In this document: piece after piece, positions 22,701-34,726 of the stretch
How positions within the stretch are numbered: position 1 is the first letter of the stretch
How the letters are laid out: each line of letters begins with the position of its first letter
NCBI GenBank assembly: GCA_930367205.1
Contig: OV884014.1
Coordinates: 71,713,104-71,777,103 of the forward strand
DNA from: Acanthosoma haemorrhoidale
Lineage: Eukaryota; Arthropoda; Insecta; Hemiptera; Acanthosomatidae
Reading direction: 5' to 3'
Length of the DNA stretch: 64,000 nt
The notes under the pieces: generated by a model
The model's database searches: none
Seen by the model: only the letters and a program-made list of their open reading frames with translations
Told to the model about the DNA's origin: nothing
Position numbers and translations under genes: made by a program

Positions 22701-22872
22701 AATTTCATCTTCAATTGAGGCAAAATGTACTAGTGTGCCTTAACCGTTCAAATTGAGCAGCAGTTATCGTCTTACGCTCGCATAAGGATAAGGAACTTAT
22801 AACTTGGAATTGCTGAGGAGAAATATCTATAAATAATACCAGGAATTGTGTCGAGGATTAGTATGAAAGACT
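19721..22872. other. AT-rich, no gene seen
   Basis: No credible coding region. Several poly(A)/poly(T) runs and a short TG run near 22382-22393. The 79-codon frame at 21600-21839 has no recognisable motif. Confidence 0.4.
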
Positions 22873-23213
22873 CATTCGGAGGTGCACTCGTGACCTGCTA
22901 TAAATTCGTAACAGCGGTAGTCCTGGCAATGGCCAGTTTCTCCAATCATATCCTGAGCGCATGTGGCTCTCGCGCTCTTGGTCAGCCTCCGCTGACGTGG
23001 CTGACGGAGCGTGGGGGACTTCCCAAGACTCCACTTCCTCTCTCGCATGCGAGAGAGATGACAACCATGTGGATTAGGGAGGTCTCTGGGCTGTTTGTAA
23101 ATACTATATGAATGAGCGAGTGAATGAAAATTGTAAATACGATATGAACGAGAACATTTATCACAATTACTTATTGCCTAATAAGGTAGATTGTAATTTT
23201 AGCAACACTAAGA
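22873..23213 (+). mobile_element. 5'-truncated copy of LINE family J (copy J2, 3' UTR only)
   Basis: It starts near the end of ORF2 (CTCGTGACCTGCTAT, coding the final R-D-L-L in intact copies). The 3' UTR follows: CAATGGCCAGTTTCTCCAAT, CTCTCGCGCTCTT, GACTTCCCAAGACTCC, GGGCTGTTTGTAAATA, TTATTGCCTAATAA. The poly(A) signal has decayed to CACTAAG. Small deletions are scattered relative to the 29991-30331 copy. Apparent frames on both strands here are UTR artefacts. Confidence 0.85.
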
Positions 23214-24879
23214 AATTTCAATATGAATGCAATGTGGCTCTTAGCCCTCTGCACAAATAAGGAGTGTGTATTCCATTTGTCCTTCTCAATACTCTTTTAT
23301 TAAATTAAGCACTTGACTCCATCTTTCCCTTCTACATTAATAATAATATTTCTGCGTGTTAATCTTGGATGGTCCATTTGCATGTCCTTAATAGCGTCGT
23401 TAAAACCAATCTCTGTGTTCACGATGCACCTTCGCGACCTTTATATATTCCAAGGATTAGTTTTAACAGCCCTCGACGATAGTTTGTTCGAGGTTAACCA
23501 GACCGCGTTGTTAGAATAATTTCGATTTACGCAAACAGAGGAGAGTAGTGAAAAATTGTCATGCTATAATAAACACAGGCATAGAACTAAAAATCAGCCT
23601 ATGATTTTTGTGAGATAGTTGTCTACTCGCGGAAACTGGAAATTTTTTTTAAAACTTTCATCACCTCTGGTTTCTCCAAAAACGTCATACTTTTGCTGTA
23701 TTTTAGTATGGTATGCCTCGTTACACTCAAAATAAGAGGTGTTTCTAACTCTGAAGTTTCTATTATAAAATGATTTCTCATCAATGATCCTTAGAGAGAG
23801 ACTCAAAGATAATTTGGGGTTTAGAGTTTAGGGGGGGGGGGGAGGTTGAAGAGGCTATGTATAGGTAAGAGCAAACTTGCAGAGGTTATTTCTGCACGGT
23901 ATATGCAAAAGGGTCCAATGCACAAAAAAAAAAAATACTTAAACATGATATCAGCAGCCCATCCAGTGATTCATAATTAAGAATTACCAGTAACACGTAT
24001 CCACCCTCAAATTTAAATAATATATTCGGGCCAGAGGGCGTAGTAGTAGTGCCCACCCTCGAGGAGTCTGACTTGGATTTTGATAAACGTTTTTCTAAGA
24101 TTGAGTTTAATCACCTAGGAAGAGATTTATCTTTTTCAAAAACGCGCTGAAATGTTGGGTTCAATACTAAAAAAAAACATGTAGTTCATTAATAGGAAGA
24201 CAAACATATTTGTGTTTATGTTGGTCTTTCTAATGCCTATTCAATACTAATCCATCATCAAAAAAAAAACTGTAGGTGATGGAAAACATAAAAGAGGTCC
24301 TTTACGGATTCTTCATAGCAAACAAACGTAAGTTTAACAGGAACATCCCATGCTGCTGTTATAATTGTATTGTTTTTTTGGAAACCAAGCGTAATCAAAT
24401 CAAACTCAGTGTTTCAAGACGATTTGAGATGTTTGCTAATAATTTTTCTTTGGTTATCACATACTGTTGGCATGTCTAGTTATCGATCCCCCAAGAGACA
24501 TCTGTGACACTACACTGATTAAGCTGTGTCAGCCACCGCAATCTTGCAACAGCTGGCGACCGAGCACTAGAAGGGAGATTTAATTGTCACCGGATATTGT
24601 CTGTTGATAACCATTCATATTGTCTTATGTAATTCACTCTTAATCTTAGCATTCTGAAAATATACTAAATTGGAAAAAAACAACAATGATGATGATGATA
24701 TTTGTATGAGTTAGTCGATGAGTTAATTTTGCAATATACGTAAACTAAAACCATGCAACAATAAAATAGTTAGGCATTGTTAAATTACTTCACTTACTTT
24801 CACAATTAGTATTTCACTATATCTTTATCTCCTTCCTGTGACAATTATTGGGTTGAAAGGATCTTTTAGAAAGAAAAGA
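23214..24879. other. No gene seen
   Basis: AT-rich with a run of twelve G at 23831-23842. A mixed-composition patch at about 24470-24610 could be an old repeat but matches nothing else in the window. Confidence 0.4.
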
Positions 24880-24884
24880 GGTTA

Positions 24885-26252
24885 ATAAACATCCTTCTGA
24901 AGCAGCTACCACGGAAGGGAATATCTCACATAGTGAACATCCTCAACTCTTTATTGAGACTACACTACTTTCCCCAGACGTGAAAGCACGCCGTCGTCGT
25001 CCCACAATTGAAACCGGCCAAGAATGGGTGTGAGGCAGCTCACTACAGGCCCATCAGTCTGCTGACCCAATTATCAAAAATATACGAGAGGATTCTCTAC
25101 GACCATCTCACCAGACACTGTGACGCTCAAGACATCATACCACCTCAACAGACCGGCTTCAGTAAAGGTCTCAGCTCGGACTGCAATCTAGTGAAACTGC
25201 AGCGGCACGTTGCAACGAACATGCGCCACAACAGAGTCACTGCGATGATCTCCCTTGACTGTACTAAAGCATTCGACTCTGTAGATCATCGTACACTCCT
25301 GCGACACCTGAACGAGTACGAATTTCCTGCGCAACTCCCGAACATCATGACTTCCTATCTAGCAGGCAAAACCTTTTCTGTGCAAATAGGAGCCATATCA
25401 TCCACCAGAAGTTATTTCGTCGTAGGAGTTCCCCAAGGGTCGGTGCTGGGACCCCTACTCTTCAACATCTACACCACGCACATAGTAGGAGCATCATACT
25501 CTAATTGTGAGGTAGCGGCATATGCGGACGACATATGGGTCTACAGCACCAGCCTCAGCCCAGCGAAAGCTCTAAAGGCTGCAGAGGGCGCCAGTCAGTT
25601 AATCACCGACAGGCTACGAGCTGTCCATATTCAGGCGAACCCGGCTAAAACTCAAGGGATCGTCTTCTCCTTCCAGCATAGAAAACGGAAGCGTCCAACC
25701 AGCTTCACCATAGACGGGACTAAATGCAAACTTTCCAACAGCATATGCTACTTCGGTATCAACCTAGGCAGACACATGACGTTCTACACACACCTGCAGA
25801 AGAAGTTGAAAAGTGTACGTAGGACTTACTACTCTCTCCAGCATCTCATCACAAGCCCGGCTATATCCCTTCGGCTGAAACTGTTAATCTATAAGAGCGT
25901 CCTGAGGCCAGCTCTACTGTTTGGGACACAACTCTTTCGATTCCTACACACTAGCAAAATAACTCAACTCCAGAGCTTCCAGAACAAAATCCTGCGCACG
26001 GCTCTATGGCATACCCCTTTTCGTGATATGAAGGCTCCCGACATCCACAAAAAGTTCGAAGTCCCCACCATCACCGAAGCCATCCAAAGAAGACACATCA
26101 AGTTCTTTGCCTCGATGAAACATAGCCAAAACCCTCTATTCCGAGACATGACACCCCCACCGCTACCGGCACGATGGCAACTCTTAAGATCTGGTAAAGC
26201 AGACAAAATGGTGGACATCACGGCGCTTGGCCCACCAACAACAAGCCTCTAG
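24885..26252 (+). pseudogene. Jockey-like reverse transcriptase (ORF2 fragment)
   Basis: Frame continuous from about 24885 to TAG at 26250-26252, apart from one in-frame TGA at 24981-24983 where the family normally has tryptophan (F-P-Q-T-W-K pattern). Seen in order: V-V-V-P-Q-L-K-P-A-K, H-Y-R-P-I-S-L-L, Q-T-G-F-S-K-G, the A motif L-D-C-T-K-A-F-D-S-V-D-H, V-P-Q-G-S-V-L-G-P-L-L-F-N-I-Y, and the catalytic A-Y-A-D-D. The thumb-like Y-K-S-V-L-R-P-A-L-L-F-G follows, then Q-N-K-I-L-R. It would copy the element's RNA at a nicked target site. The endonuclease is missing, so this copy cannot mobilise itself. The single stop apart, the domain looks little decayed. Confidence 0.88.
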
Positions 26253-26716
26253 CGGGCACCCAACACTGCTATCCGACTAAATAAGACTGCACTACATGCC
26301 TAGAAGGACTCTAGGCCCAGCCACCAGTGGACTCTAGCCACTGTACCGCAACTATCATCCTCTACCGAGGCTTCCCACACTCCTTAATTTCCTCATACCA
26401 CCTTCAAGCAGGTACTCCTAGTACAAGGATCCGCTCAACCCAAATATTCCTTTATTTTTCCCTCATCCTTTATTCTTATAATTAGAGAGCTAAGAAAATA
26501 AATAAATAAATAAAAAAAAAATACGCACTCCGATATTCTATATTTTTTTCCTCATCCTGAATTTCTAACTAAAGAGCTTAGGAAAAAAAAAATACGCACT
26601 TTACCTTTAAACAGGTACTCCTAGTAAAAGGATCCACTCACCCCAAATAAATTCCTTTATTTTTCCGTTATAATCCTAAAAATTTGAGAGTTAAGAAAAA
26701 AAAAAAAATACTCACT
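26253..26716 (+). repeat. LINE B 3' UTR with three tandem A-tailed end units
   Basis: Three poly(A)-ending units follow one another. Each is followed by nearly the same octamer: TACGCACT (26522-26529), TACGCACT (26593-26600), TACTCACT (26709-26716). Units 1 and 3 carry CAGGTACTCCTAGTA.AAGGATCC. Unit 2 lacks it and starts at ATTCTATATTTTT. This looks like repeated insertion of truncated tails at one target, with the octamer as TSD. Confidence 0.75.
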
Positions 26717-28926
26717 TCTAAGTAACTCCCGCATCGATGGCAACAGACTGTCGGGGAAAAATTAGGATAAGAATTAGTATGTAAGTTAGTGTTAAGTTTG
26801 ATCAAAAAGGTGAGCCCCATCACCTTTATTAGTCAGTTTAGTCCAGTCACGTATAATGTATATCATTATACTTGTTTATTCATTATATAAGTTTTATAAA
26901 ATAACAAAACTTGTATATAATGTAGCGATGCTACCGTAAATACAGAAATAATTTGTAAATAGATAATATCACAATAACCATTTATTAAATTTCCTAAGCA
27001 AGCCGGGAAGAGGGGCAAGCATAGTACGAATAACGTGTCATTAGTCACACAGTTAACTATTACTTCACACAGTAACTCATTAGTAACACTCCCAGTTACT
27101 TCAAAATAAAAAAAGAAAAAACGTACATACGAGCGTGGCTTAAAAACCATTGAAATTGCCATAAATGGTTACAGAATTCATCGGATGGTCGCAAAAAAAA
27201 CACACTCAAAATAGGACCTTTCCACAAGATATGTTATTTATACCCAAACGTGTTCTATTGCGTTGAACAATTAGTTTCAGTTATTATATCAACAAATATT
27301 TTTGAAATTGTAATGGACAAAAGCGGAATGGTTTTTTGACGGATACGACAACGAGCCAGAATTTCTCGTTATTTTTTAATAAGGTTACTTTAATATTTAT
27401 CTCTATTGGTTCATCTAATGGTTATGCCATGCAATATATCATGCTTTGGGTCCAAAACGAGTAGAATGAAATTCGCAAACACAGTTAAAGTGTTTTAATT
27501 TTAATGGCAGGTAAAATGCTTCGGTAATTATAGTTCTTAACGTCCCCACTCATAATACATACTAACTAACACCTGATATTTAGTTTGTTACTCTGCTACA
27601 TGTGCAAGAATATGTGTATTGAGGAGTATTTTAAATTTTGTCGAACAGCAGACTCAAAATCACCAGAAGATGCAGACAGCAAAGGGGTGAAAATGCAGGG
27701 TTTTCTTCAACTCATGGATTGTTAGAGAAAGGTAAGAGGACCGAAATTTGAACCCGGAATCTCCCAATCCCCTGACGACCTCGAGCCTGGCCTTTTTTTT
27801 GGTTAATAATTATTAAATATAGGAGGAACATAATAACATTCCTACTTACTAATTGACAGTTTGATGATATATTGGTCAAACAGTAATTAATTAAATACGG
27901 CTTTCGCAGCACGAACTCCTCTGAAATCATGTATGTTGAACAATTTCAGATTACATGGCTGGTGCAGTTCAAAGGTAGAACGAGTCGAAATGTCAAAGGA
28001 CCCCTCCCAAACTTGTAATCCGTCTCAGGAAGTTTATTACTCCACATAGGTGAAAAGTTACCCCTTGAAAAACAAAAGGAAACTGATCTTGTTAGTTTCA
28101 AAGGAAACCCAACCTGTCGCTGGTTTGCATTGTTTCTCTGTCCCGTTTCCTCTTTCCTCGGCGTTTTCTGTCAAGAGAGAAAGAAAACATGAAAAAGTAT
28201 ATCACTTGTAAGCTGGATGTTCTTTTTCAGTTTCATTTGAAAGTTTGAAAAAGTAATTCGTATTTTTTATGCTAATGATATTTTTAATTTTTCCTTGAAT
28301 AAATGGTGGTCTCTGCAGTTTTAGAAATGTTTGAAGTAACAATAGAACTTAACTTGGTCATGAATAAAAGGGTCCATCATGAATAAAATCTAGGTCTCTT
28401 AGATGCAAATTAAAGATTTGACTTCAAGTGTTAAATATTTTGTCTATTGATTGAACAGTCCTAACTTCTATCACGGGTGAACGGATGGAAGGGCTCATTC
28501 ACAATTCTACTCAATATTGAGTCATAATAAATAATTAGATTAATTTTCTACAAAAAAAAATACACTTTTATTTCTTGGCCGATTTATACAAATGTGATCA
28601 CATATCTCAACTAATAATTATTCATGTATGAATTTTTATTTTTAATTGAATAATTATAAAAGTAATTCAACGGGCAATAAAAATTACTGATCATACATTT
28701 AAACCGAATTATTTTATCTCATGTTATGTACACGGGCTCATTGCTTATAGAGTGATGAACAGAATTAACGCTTATTTTTTGCATGATTTCCAATTTCTGC
28801 TAATTTTAGGCTTCAAAAATATTTTTGGTTGAGAAAAGTCATTTGAGATCGCAGATATATAATGAGTATAAGAAAAATTATTGTAAAAAAAAATGATAAA
28901 CTTGGAATAAAATTGTTTAAAAAAAC
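26717..28926. other. AT-rich with one tRNA-like scrap
   Basis: No gene. At about 27738-27795 the minus strand has a strong B-box-like GGGTTCAAATTTCGG preceded by GCCAGGCTCGAGGTCG. It is probably a tRNA-derived SINE head; no full cloverleaf is visible. The rest is AT-rich. Confidence 0.4.
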
Positions 28927-29700
28927 TCAATAACGGGTATTTCCGCCTCTGGCACGCCCTTGGCATTGATTAAAAGAGGTTTTCAATTAAGGCCTGAGGC
29001 AATTCTTCAAGGGTGCTAGGACATGGATTCCGACGTCGTATTCTTCGCTTCAGTTGGTCCCAGATGTGTTCAATACGATTCAAGTCTGGACTCCGTGGTG
29101 GCCACGCCAAGCGCTCACTCCCAACTTCAATCAGGTAATTATCATTTGTGCTGTGTGGGGTCTGGCATTATCATCCATTAACGAGAATCCATCGCCGATG
29201 TATGGAGCCACCAGCACTACATGTTCTTCGATTATGTCTCCCAAGTTTTGAGATGTTACGGATCTTTTGTTGTGTGGGGAAACAACAACCAATTAAGTAC
29301 GAGCGTCGAAGGAAATGCCACCCCAGAACATCCGTGACGCACCACTAAATGCCACCTAGGGAGCCATACACAGGCCCATACAGCATGACTTATACCTCTA
29401 TCCTGACCGTCTTCATGTAAAATTACCATCTAAAGACCTCATCTGTAAATAGAGCTGGTTTCCAGTTTCCCAAAGTCCAACAGACATGTTCACGTGCTGA
29501 AGCTTGGCCATTTTTTTACTGTAGTAAGGAGAGGTCCACGGAGATGTCTAGCCCTGACGTTATTTGCATTAACTCTTCTTTTTATAGTCCTATTGGAAAT
29601 GGAAACATTTCGTGGTTTCCTTATGAGACTTTTTATCTCATGTTCCTATCGTCTCTTTCTGCTGTTCATCTTTCTTCTTTGGTGACGCCCTGTCTCCCTA
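28927..29700 (-). pseudogene. Tc1/mariner transposase, broken
   Basis: Recognisable blocks on the minus strand, in order: G-A-S-R-M-F-W-G-G-I-S-F-D-A-R-T, then D-D-N-A-R-P-H-T-A carrying the second catalytic aspartate, then W-P-P-R-S-P-D-L-N-R-I-E-H-I-W-D carrying the final acidic residue, then L-K-R-R-I-R-R-R. The protein ends R-A-R-G-G-N-T-R-Y-stop at 28927. These are signature motifs of DD34E Tc1-type transposases, which cut and paste DNA between inverted repeats. The frame shifts between the D-N-A-R-P-H and W-P-P-R-S-P blocks. A stop at 28970-28972 follows A-L-I-E-N-L-F, and about 20 codons are deleted before the C-terminal end. Stops also interrupt the region upstream. It is a dead copy. 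Confidence 0.88.
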
Positions 29701-29990
29701 TATCGCTTTAGAGCCCTGCCTTTGTACGAGTGATGTACACACAGTGTGTCAAATGCCTTATTGGGGCCATTGTACAAAATTAAAAACGTTTACAAAGAGA
29801 AATAATGGCCGAGAACGAATTTTATGATGTGTAGATTGGATTGATCAAATGCTGCTGTTTGTGAAAAAGGGATTTATATTTACATTGATATCACCTAAAT
29901 ACCAATAGTTATCTAAAATAAAAACGGAAGACAATTTATTTAATTTTAACGAAATAAAACTGAGCGGTGCGTTAATTTTGTCCATCAGTG
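29701..29990. other. Possible Tc1 terminal sequence, then spacer
   Basis: ACACAGTGTGTCAAATGCC near 29739-29757 resembles the CAGTGTGTCAAA-type ends of Tc1/mariner transposons and lies upstream of the transposase relic. I did not find its inverted partner beyond 28927, so the element's limits remain open. Confidence 0.3.
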
Positions 29991-30331
29991 TGAAACGGCA
30001 GTGGCCTCGTGACCTGCTATAAACGCGTGACAGTGGGAGTCCTGGCAATGGCCAGTTTCTCCAATCATGTCCTGAGCGTCTGTGGCTCTCGCGCTCTTCG
30101 TCAGCCTCCACTGGCTAGTATCCGGTGACGCGGCTGACGGAGGAGCGTGGGAGACTTCCCAAGACTCCGCTTTCTCTTCGCGGTGGATTTGGGGGGTCTC
30201 TGGGCTGTCTGTAAATATTGTATGAATGAGCGAGTGAATGATGAACTGTAAATATGGTATGAATGAGAGCATTTATCTTAATTACTTATTGCCTTATAAA
30301 AGGCAGATTGTAATTTTAGCACAATAAAGGA
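29991..30331 (+). mobile_element. 5'-truncated LINE family J copy (J3, 3' UTR only)
   Basis: It starts at the last ORF2 codons (AAACGGCAGTGGCCTCGTGA) and runs through the 3' UTR to GCACAATAAAG. The poly(A) signal is intact. The block after ACTCCGCTTTCTCTT has a deletion relative to the 40709 copy. This copy belongs to a subfamily ending GCACAATAAAG rather than CATCATAATAAAGTTGTT. No TSD was found. Confidence 0.85.
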
Positions 30332-31156
30332 ATTTGGAATTTAAGTATACTCTTTCCGAATTGTTTCTGTTATTTAATTTAAGAAATAAAATAAATTATA
30401 TACCACCATAAGTTGTGATCTTTCTTTGTAAAAGTTTAATCTGTGACAGGGGAAAACATGGAGGGTTGGTAGAACTTGCTTTTTTACGAAATTACTTTCA
30501 CTGTTTGGCTCCAGGGATAGAGCCCCTGGACCAGTGCCAGTGACTTCAATATGTTCGGTCCGAGAAGAGGAGAGGGAACTGTAAAGCAATCACAAAAGTA
30601 AACGATCTGTGAAACACAATGTTGTCTAACATCATGTGCGTTGGGGCGATGGTAATGACATGCTTGTTTCCCTAGAATATGACGTCAGATAAACAAAAAC
30701 AAACAACAGACGTCAGAATATTAAAAAAATATATATATATCACAGTATTAGATACTGAATCATATTACGCTTTTGTTGGTTATGTCAGAAAAAATCATAC
30801 ATGTGGTAACGTGGAGGTTTCTCAAATTCCCATAACATTCCTGAAATAAATAAGTAACAAATGACCCAACTCAAACTTCCATTTTATTTTTCAATGAATA
30901 TATTTTATTGAACAGAAAAAAAAATCTAACGATATTATATTTACTTTCAACTCAAACATAATAAAATTACAATAAATATTTGCCCCCTAATCTTACTATC
31001 TTCATCGCTTTTTTAGTTGGCAGGGATACTGACAGTTTTAACAAACGTGTTCGATGTGGTGAAGGTACAAGTAGCTCTGGCATCAGTAGCAAAACAATTT
31101 TGTAGTTATGTCTAGGTTACTTGGGCAAATAGTAGCGACTAAAGATTTATCATTCT
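30332..31156. other. No gene seen
   Basis: AT-rich, with a short TA run near 30729-30740. The 71-codon frame at 30374-30589 shows nothing recognisable. Confidence 0.4.
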
Positions 31157-33585
31157 ATAACAACTTTATTATGATGAAATTACAATCTGCCTTTACTTAA
31201 TAGGCAATAAATAATTGAGATAAGTGTTTTCATTCATACCGTATTTCCAAGTCATCATTCGTTCGCACATTCATACAATATTTACAAACAGCCCAGGGGC
31301 CCCCCAAGTCCACGGTTGTTGCCTCCCTCGCAAGCGAAAGAGGAAGCGGAGTCTCGGGAAGTCCCCCACGCTCCCCACCAGCCACGTCACCGGATACGAG
31401 CCAGCGGAGGCTGACGAAGAGCGCGAGAGCCACATACGCTCAGGACATGATTGGAGAAACTGGCCATTGCCAGGACTCCCACTGTGCGCATTTATAGTAG
31501 GTCACGAGGCCAGTGCCGTTTCAGTCTCCGGGGAGGATTATAGGGATGAGTGGAGCAGTGCAATGACTGTGCTACGGGCTTAGGGTGGTTTGATAGGTTA
31601 CTATGGAATTTCATGAATTTGGAAGGGATGAGTTCAAGAATGTAGGGTATATTAAGATCATTATGAAGGGTTCTGTTGGTGACGTAATAGGGGGCATTTA
31701 CTATTGTTCTCAGGACTTTCGATTGAAAGGATTGGATGCGCTTGATGTTCGACTTTTTTGCTGTCCCCCATAGCTCTATTCCGTATGTCCAGATTGGCTT
31801 AAGAGTAACTTTGTAAATAAGTAGTTTATTTTCTATTGAAAGATGGGATGTCCTTCGAAGTAGTCTGTACAGTAGTCCAAAGCGTCTGTTTAGTTCTTGT
31901 CTTTTTAGCCTCGTGTGTGGGTTCCATGTAAGTCTTTTGTCGAGATGGAAGCCTAAATACCGTACTGTCTCAGACACGGGGAGAGGAATCGAATTGAAAA
32001 ATACTAGCGGACAGGACTTGCGGCAGAGGGTAAAGGTTATGTGGGAACATTTTGCTTCATTGACCTTGATTCGACATTGGTTGCACCAATACTCAATCTC
32101 ATCAAGGTGTTTTTGAAGGTTTTGGGATGCTATATCAGGGTCTGAGTGGGATGACAAGACTGCAGTGTCATCTGCAAATGTTGCCAAGAAGGTATTGGGG
32201 GTAGAGGGGACATCAGCGGTATATAGGTTATAGAGGATGGGACCCAGGACGCTGCCCTGTGGAACTCCTGCTTTTATGGGATAGTAGTTAGAATATTCTA
32301 AACCACAGCGGACTTGGAAGAAGCGGTTTGAAAGGTAGGACTTTAGGATTAGGAAAAGGCTCTGTGGTAAATGTGTTTTGAGCTTGTAAAGCAAACCTGC
32401 GTGCCAAACCCCGTCAAAAGCTTGAGCTATGTCCAGAAATGCAGCAGTGCAATACTGTTTGGATTCAAGGGCTGAGGAAATGTGATCAACAACGCGAAGG
32501 CCTTGTTGAGCAGTGGAATGTTGTTGACAGAAGCCAAACTGATGTACAGGAAAAAGGTTTTTGGATTCAACAATTGGAAGTAGACGTTTTAAGAGGAGTT
32601 TCTCAAATATTTTTGAGAGGATAGGGAGTAGGCTAATTGGACGGTAAGATGAGGCGTCGTTGGGTGGTTTTCCGGGTTTGGCGAATAGGACAATAATGGA
32701 GTGTTTCCAGAGGAGAGGAAAGTGCGTGGTTCGGATAATGCAATTATAGATGTAGGTTAGGAAGATTATGGCTTTATGAGGAAGCTGTTTGATAATTTGA
32801 GGAGTAAGAAGATCATATCCAGGGGATTTTCGGTAAGGTAAGTTTTTCAGAAGGTATTTGACATCAGAGGGGTTAACGGCTTTTGGTGGAAGTGAGAGAG
32901 GTATAGGTGAAGTGAGGTAATCTTCTACAGTTGTGCTATGAGTATGTTTTGATGAGAAAGGTGAGGTGCAAAAGTATGGGTAAGATGCAGAGCAAATTCC
33001 TCCGACCTATCCCCATCCGAAGCCGCCCACGACCCATCATCACGACGGAGTGGGTGTGAAACAGGATGATACTTTAGGATTTTTTTAGTTACATTCCACA
33101 GAGAGTTATCCCTGGTAGAAAGAGAGGAGAGGTGGGAATTGAAGGAATCGGAACGGAAGGACGCCAATTGCCGCTTTACCAATCTGCAGTACTGATTGTA
33201 TGAGCGGCGATCAGCAGGATGTCGGGATCTTTGCCATACTGTTCTGGAACGGCGTTTGGATTGGATTAGGTCTTTGAGGTGCTGAGGTAAACGATTGTGA
33301 TTGTAGATTTTTGGGTGACGATGGGGTGACGATGCCTCCCAAGCCGACCTCTGGACCAGAGTAGTGAAAGAGTGCACTGCATCATCTAGGTCTTGGGATG
33401 TTTTGAGGGACACTTTGAGGTCAATGGAGTCTGTAAGAAGCTGACGGAAGTGGTCCCAATCGACTGGGCCCCTAATAAATGAAGGAGGAGGTAGTTTGTG
33501 AATGGGCTTTAGGGAAATGGTCAATAGCCTTGCTGTTTTAGAGTCACCATTTTTTGTTTTCAAAATCAAAAACGTGTTCGTGTTC
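31157..33585 (-). mobile_element. LINE family J, longest copy (J4), 5'-truncated
   Basis: About 2.4 kb on the minus strand: the linker upstream of RT, the whole RT and C-terminal region, then a 335-nt 3' UTR ending CATCATAATAAAGTTGTT. The endonuclease domain and ORF1 are absent. It serves here as the reference for the other nine copies. The 3' UTR is very similar to the 40709-40960 copy, which suggests recent activity. No TSD was found at the 5' break near 33585. Confidence 0.9.
31492..33569 (-). pseudogene. Jockey-clade ORF2 protein: RT with one frameshift
   Basis: Two overlapping open frames. The first (33569 to 32925) is the linker between endonuclease and RT, with basic residues and the L-W-N-V-T-K-K-I-L block. 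A one-base deletion near 32945, judged against the 43322-45197 copy, moves the reading into the second frame. That frame then stays open to TAA at 31492. It shows L-P-Y-R-K-S-P-G-Y-D, S-S-Y-R-P-I-S-L-L, Q-F-G-F, the A motif L-D-I-A-Q-A-F-D, V-P-Q-G-S-V-L-G-P-I-L-Y-N-L-Y, catalytic F-A-D-D-T-A-V-L, and Y-K-V-T-L-K-P-I-W-T-Y-G-I. It ends W-P-R-D-L-L. The endonuclease is gone. Apart from the frameshift the RT looks intact. Confidence 0.88.
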
Positions 33586-34726
33586 TAGCCCAGTGTGTCT
33601 GTCTGGTAATTATTACTTGTATTTATTAGTTCTTTTCCGCCTTAGATAGATATTACACCTACGGAATTCCGAATTTTATTCGTAAAACATTGATATGCGG
33701 CGTTAAAAAATAACTACTTAATAACTACTTTATAAAACCACTTGTGATTTTGAGATACCACATTCCTACATAAGTATCTCAGCTGCGTTTATTTTAAGCT
33801 ATAGTATTTTTGCATTTTGGTTCAATACTATGTACCGATGACAAATAATTTACAGTAGTTAATAAATTAATTAGTGACAAAAAAAATTTTTTTCTTTCTT
33901 ATTGTATTATTGGGTATCAAATTAGAGTTTACAAAAGTTAAGAGTTAATAGTTCCTAATTAATAATGTGAAATAAGTGTTGTGAATTCAGTCAACAACGA
34001 TTGAAAAATATCTTTAAAACGTTATCGGCCTCCTTCTAAAAATTGTTTAATACAGTGATTTGATTTGAATTTTATATGTATTATTTGTATATATTTAATA
34101 TTAATTTATTTAAAAACAATTATCAGCTAAAACTAAATTTAAAATAACATTGAAGAAGAAGGGTTGTCTGGTTGCTAGCAGATACCTTGCTGATCCCCAT
34201 AAATATAATAATTGTGAGAACATTTCTTGCTTCTTTAAAAGTACTTTGCTAAAGTGGATCAGTGATATTACAATTCACGTATCCAATCTACTTTATATAA
34301 TATTTTATCAATGCAACGCTTATTTAAATTTGCTCACCGTCCTTTATTACAAAACTCCATCCGCAGAATTCTTCATTATTTGACGATATCATTCATCAAA
34401 CGCTGGCTTGAGCCACAAAGGTTATACCCGAACGTTTCAATACACCATTGAATAAGGAACTCACTAATTACAGGACTTTGCTAACGGAGAATAATTACGA
34501 AAACGATTTCAAAAGCTCCAAACAGCCGAAAATACTTCTCAATACCCCCTTGAAAGGCGTGAACCTGTTTTTATTTTCTCCGAGAAGTAATTACAGCTCT
34601 CTGTCAGCCTCTAAAAATCGTTCAATTTCCATTAACTAAATATCATACAATTTTAAGGGCTGTAGTAAATTTTGAAAAAAAAAAAGGTTAGCCTTTTATA
34701 AGCAATAAAACAACCCGATTCCGTCC
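33586..34726. other. AT-rich, no gene seen
   Basis: No coding region recognised; 60-77-codon frames at 34150 and 34448 have no motif. A mildly less AT-rich patch lies at 34380-34620. Confidence 0.4.

Larger units (their letters stand above)
24880..26716 (+). mobile_element. LINE family B, 5'-truncated Jockey-like copy with tandem 3' tails
   Basis: It holds the RT part of ORF2, a 3' UTR and three successive A-tailed terminal units. The endonuclease and all of ORF1 are missing. Recognisable RT coding begins near 24885, where the reading resembles the L-P-R-K-G-I block just upstream of the fingers in Jockey RTs. The 3' UTR shares a skeleton (CTCATAC..CCTTCAA, then TTATTTTTCC, then GAGAGCTAAGAAA) with tails at 14.4, 35.4, 60.2 and 61.5-61.9 kb. 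This copy is the longest representative of the family here. Confidence 0.85.

Noticed and set aside
22848..23164. Overlapping frames on both strands in the J2 copy (similar ones at 29845-30272, 31224-31583, 40587-40891, 43275-43700)
   Set aside because: They recur only because the same non-coding LINE J 3' UTR is present in each place. They lie downstream of the ORF2 stop and vary with indels.
23831..23842. Poly(G) run (also 17801-17809) as a regulatory or G-quadruplex element
   Set aside because: A single homopolymer run without spaced G-tracts. It may be an ordinary slippage product.
31157..33585. TSD for the longest J copy
   Set aside because: The 3' flank (GATTTATCATTCTA region) does not recur at the 5' break near 33585. 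The five shared bases TTCTA are not convincing.
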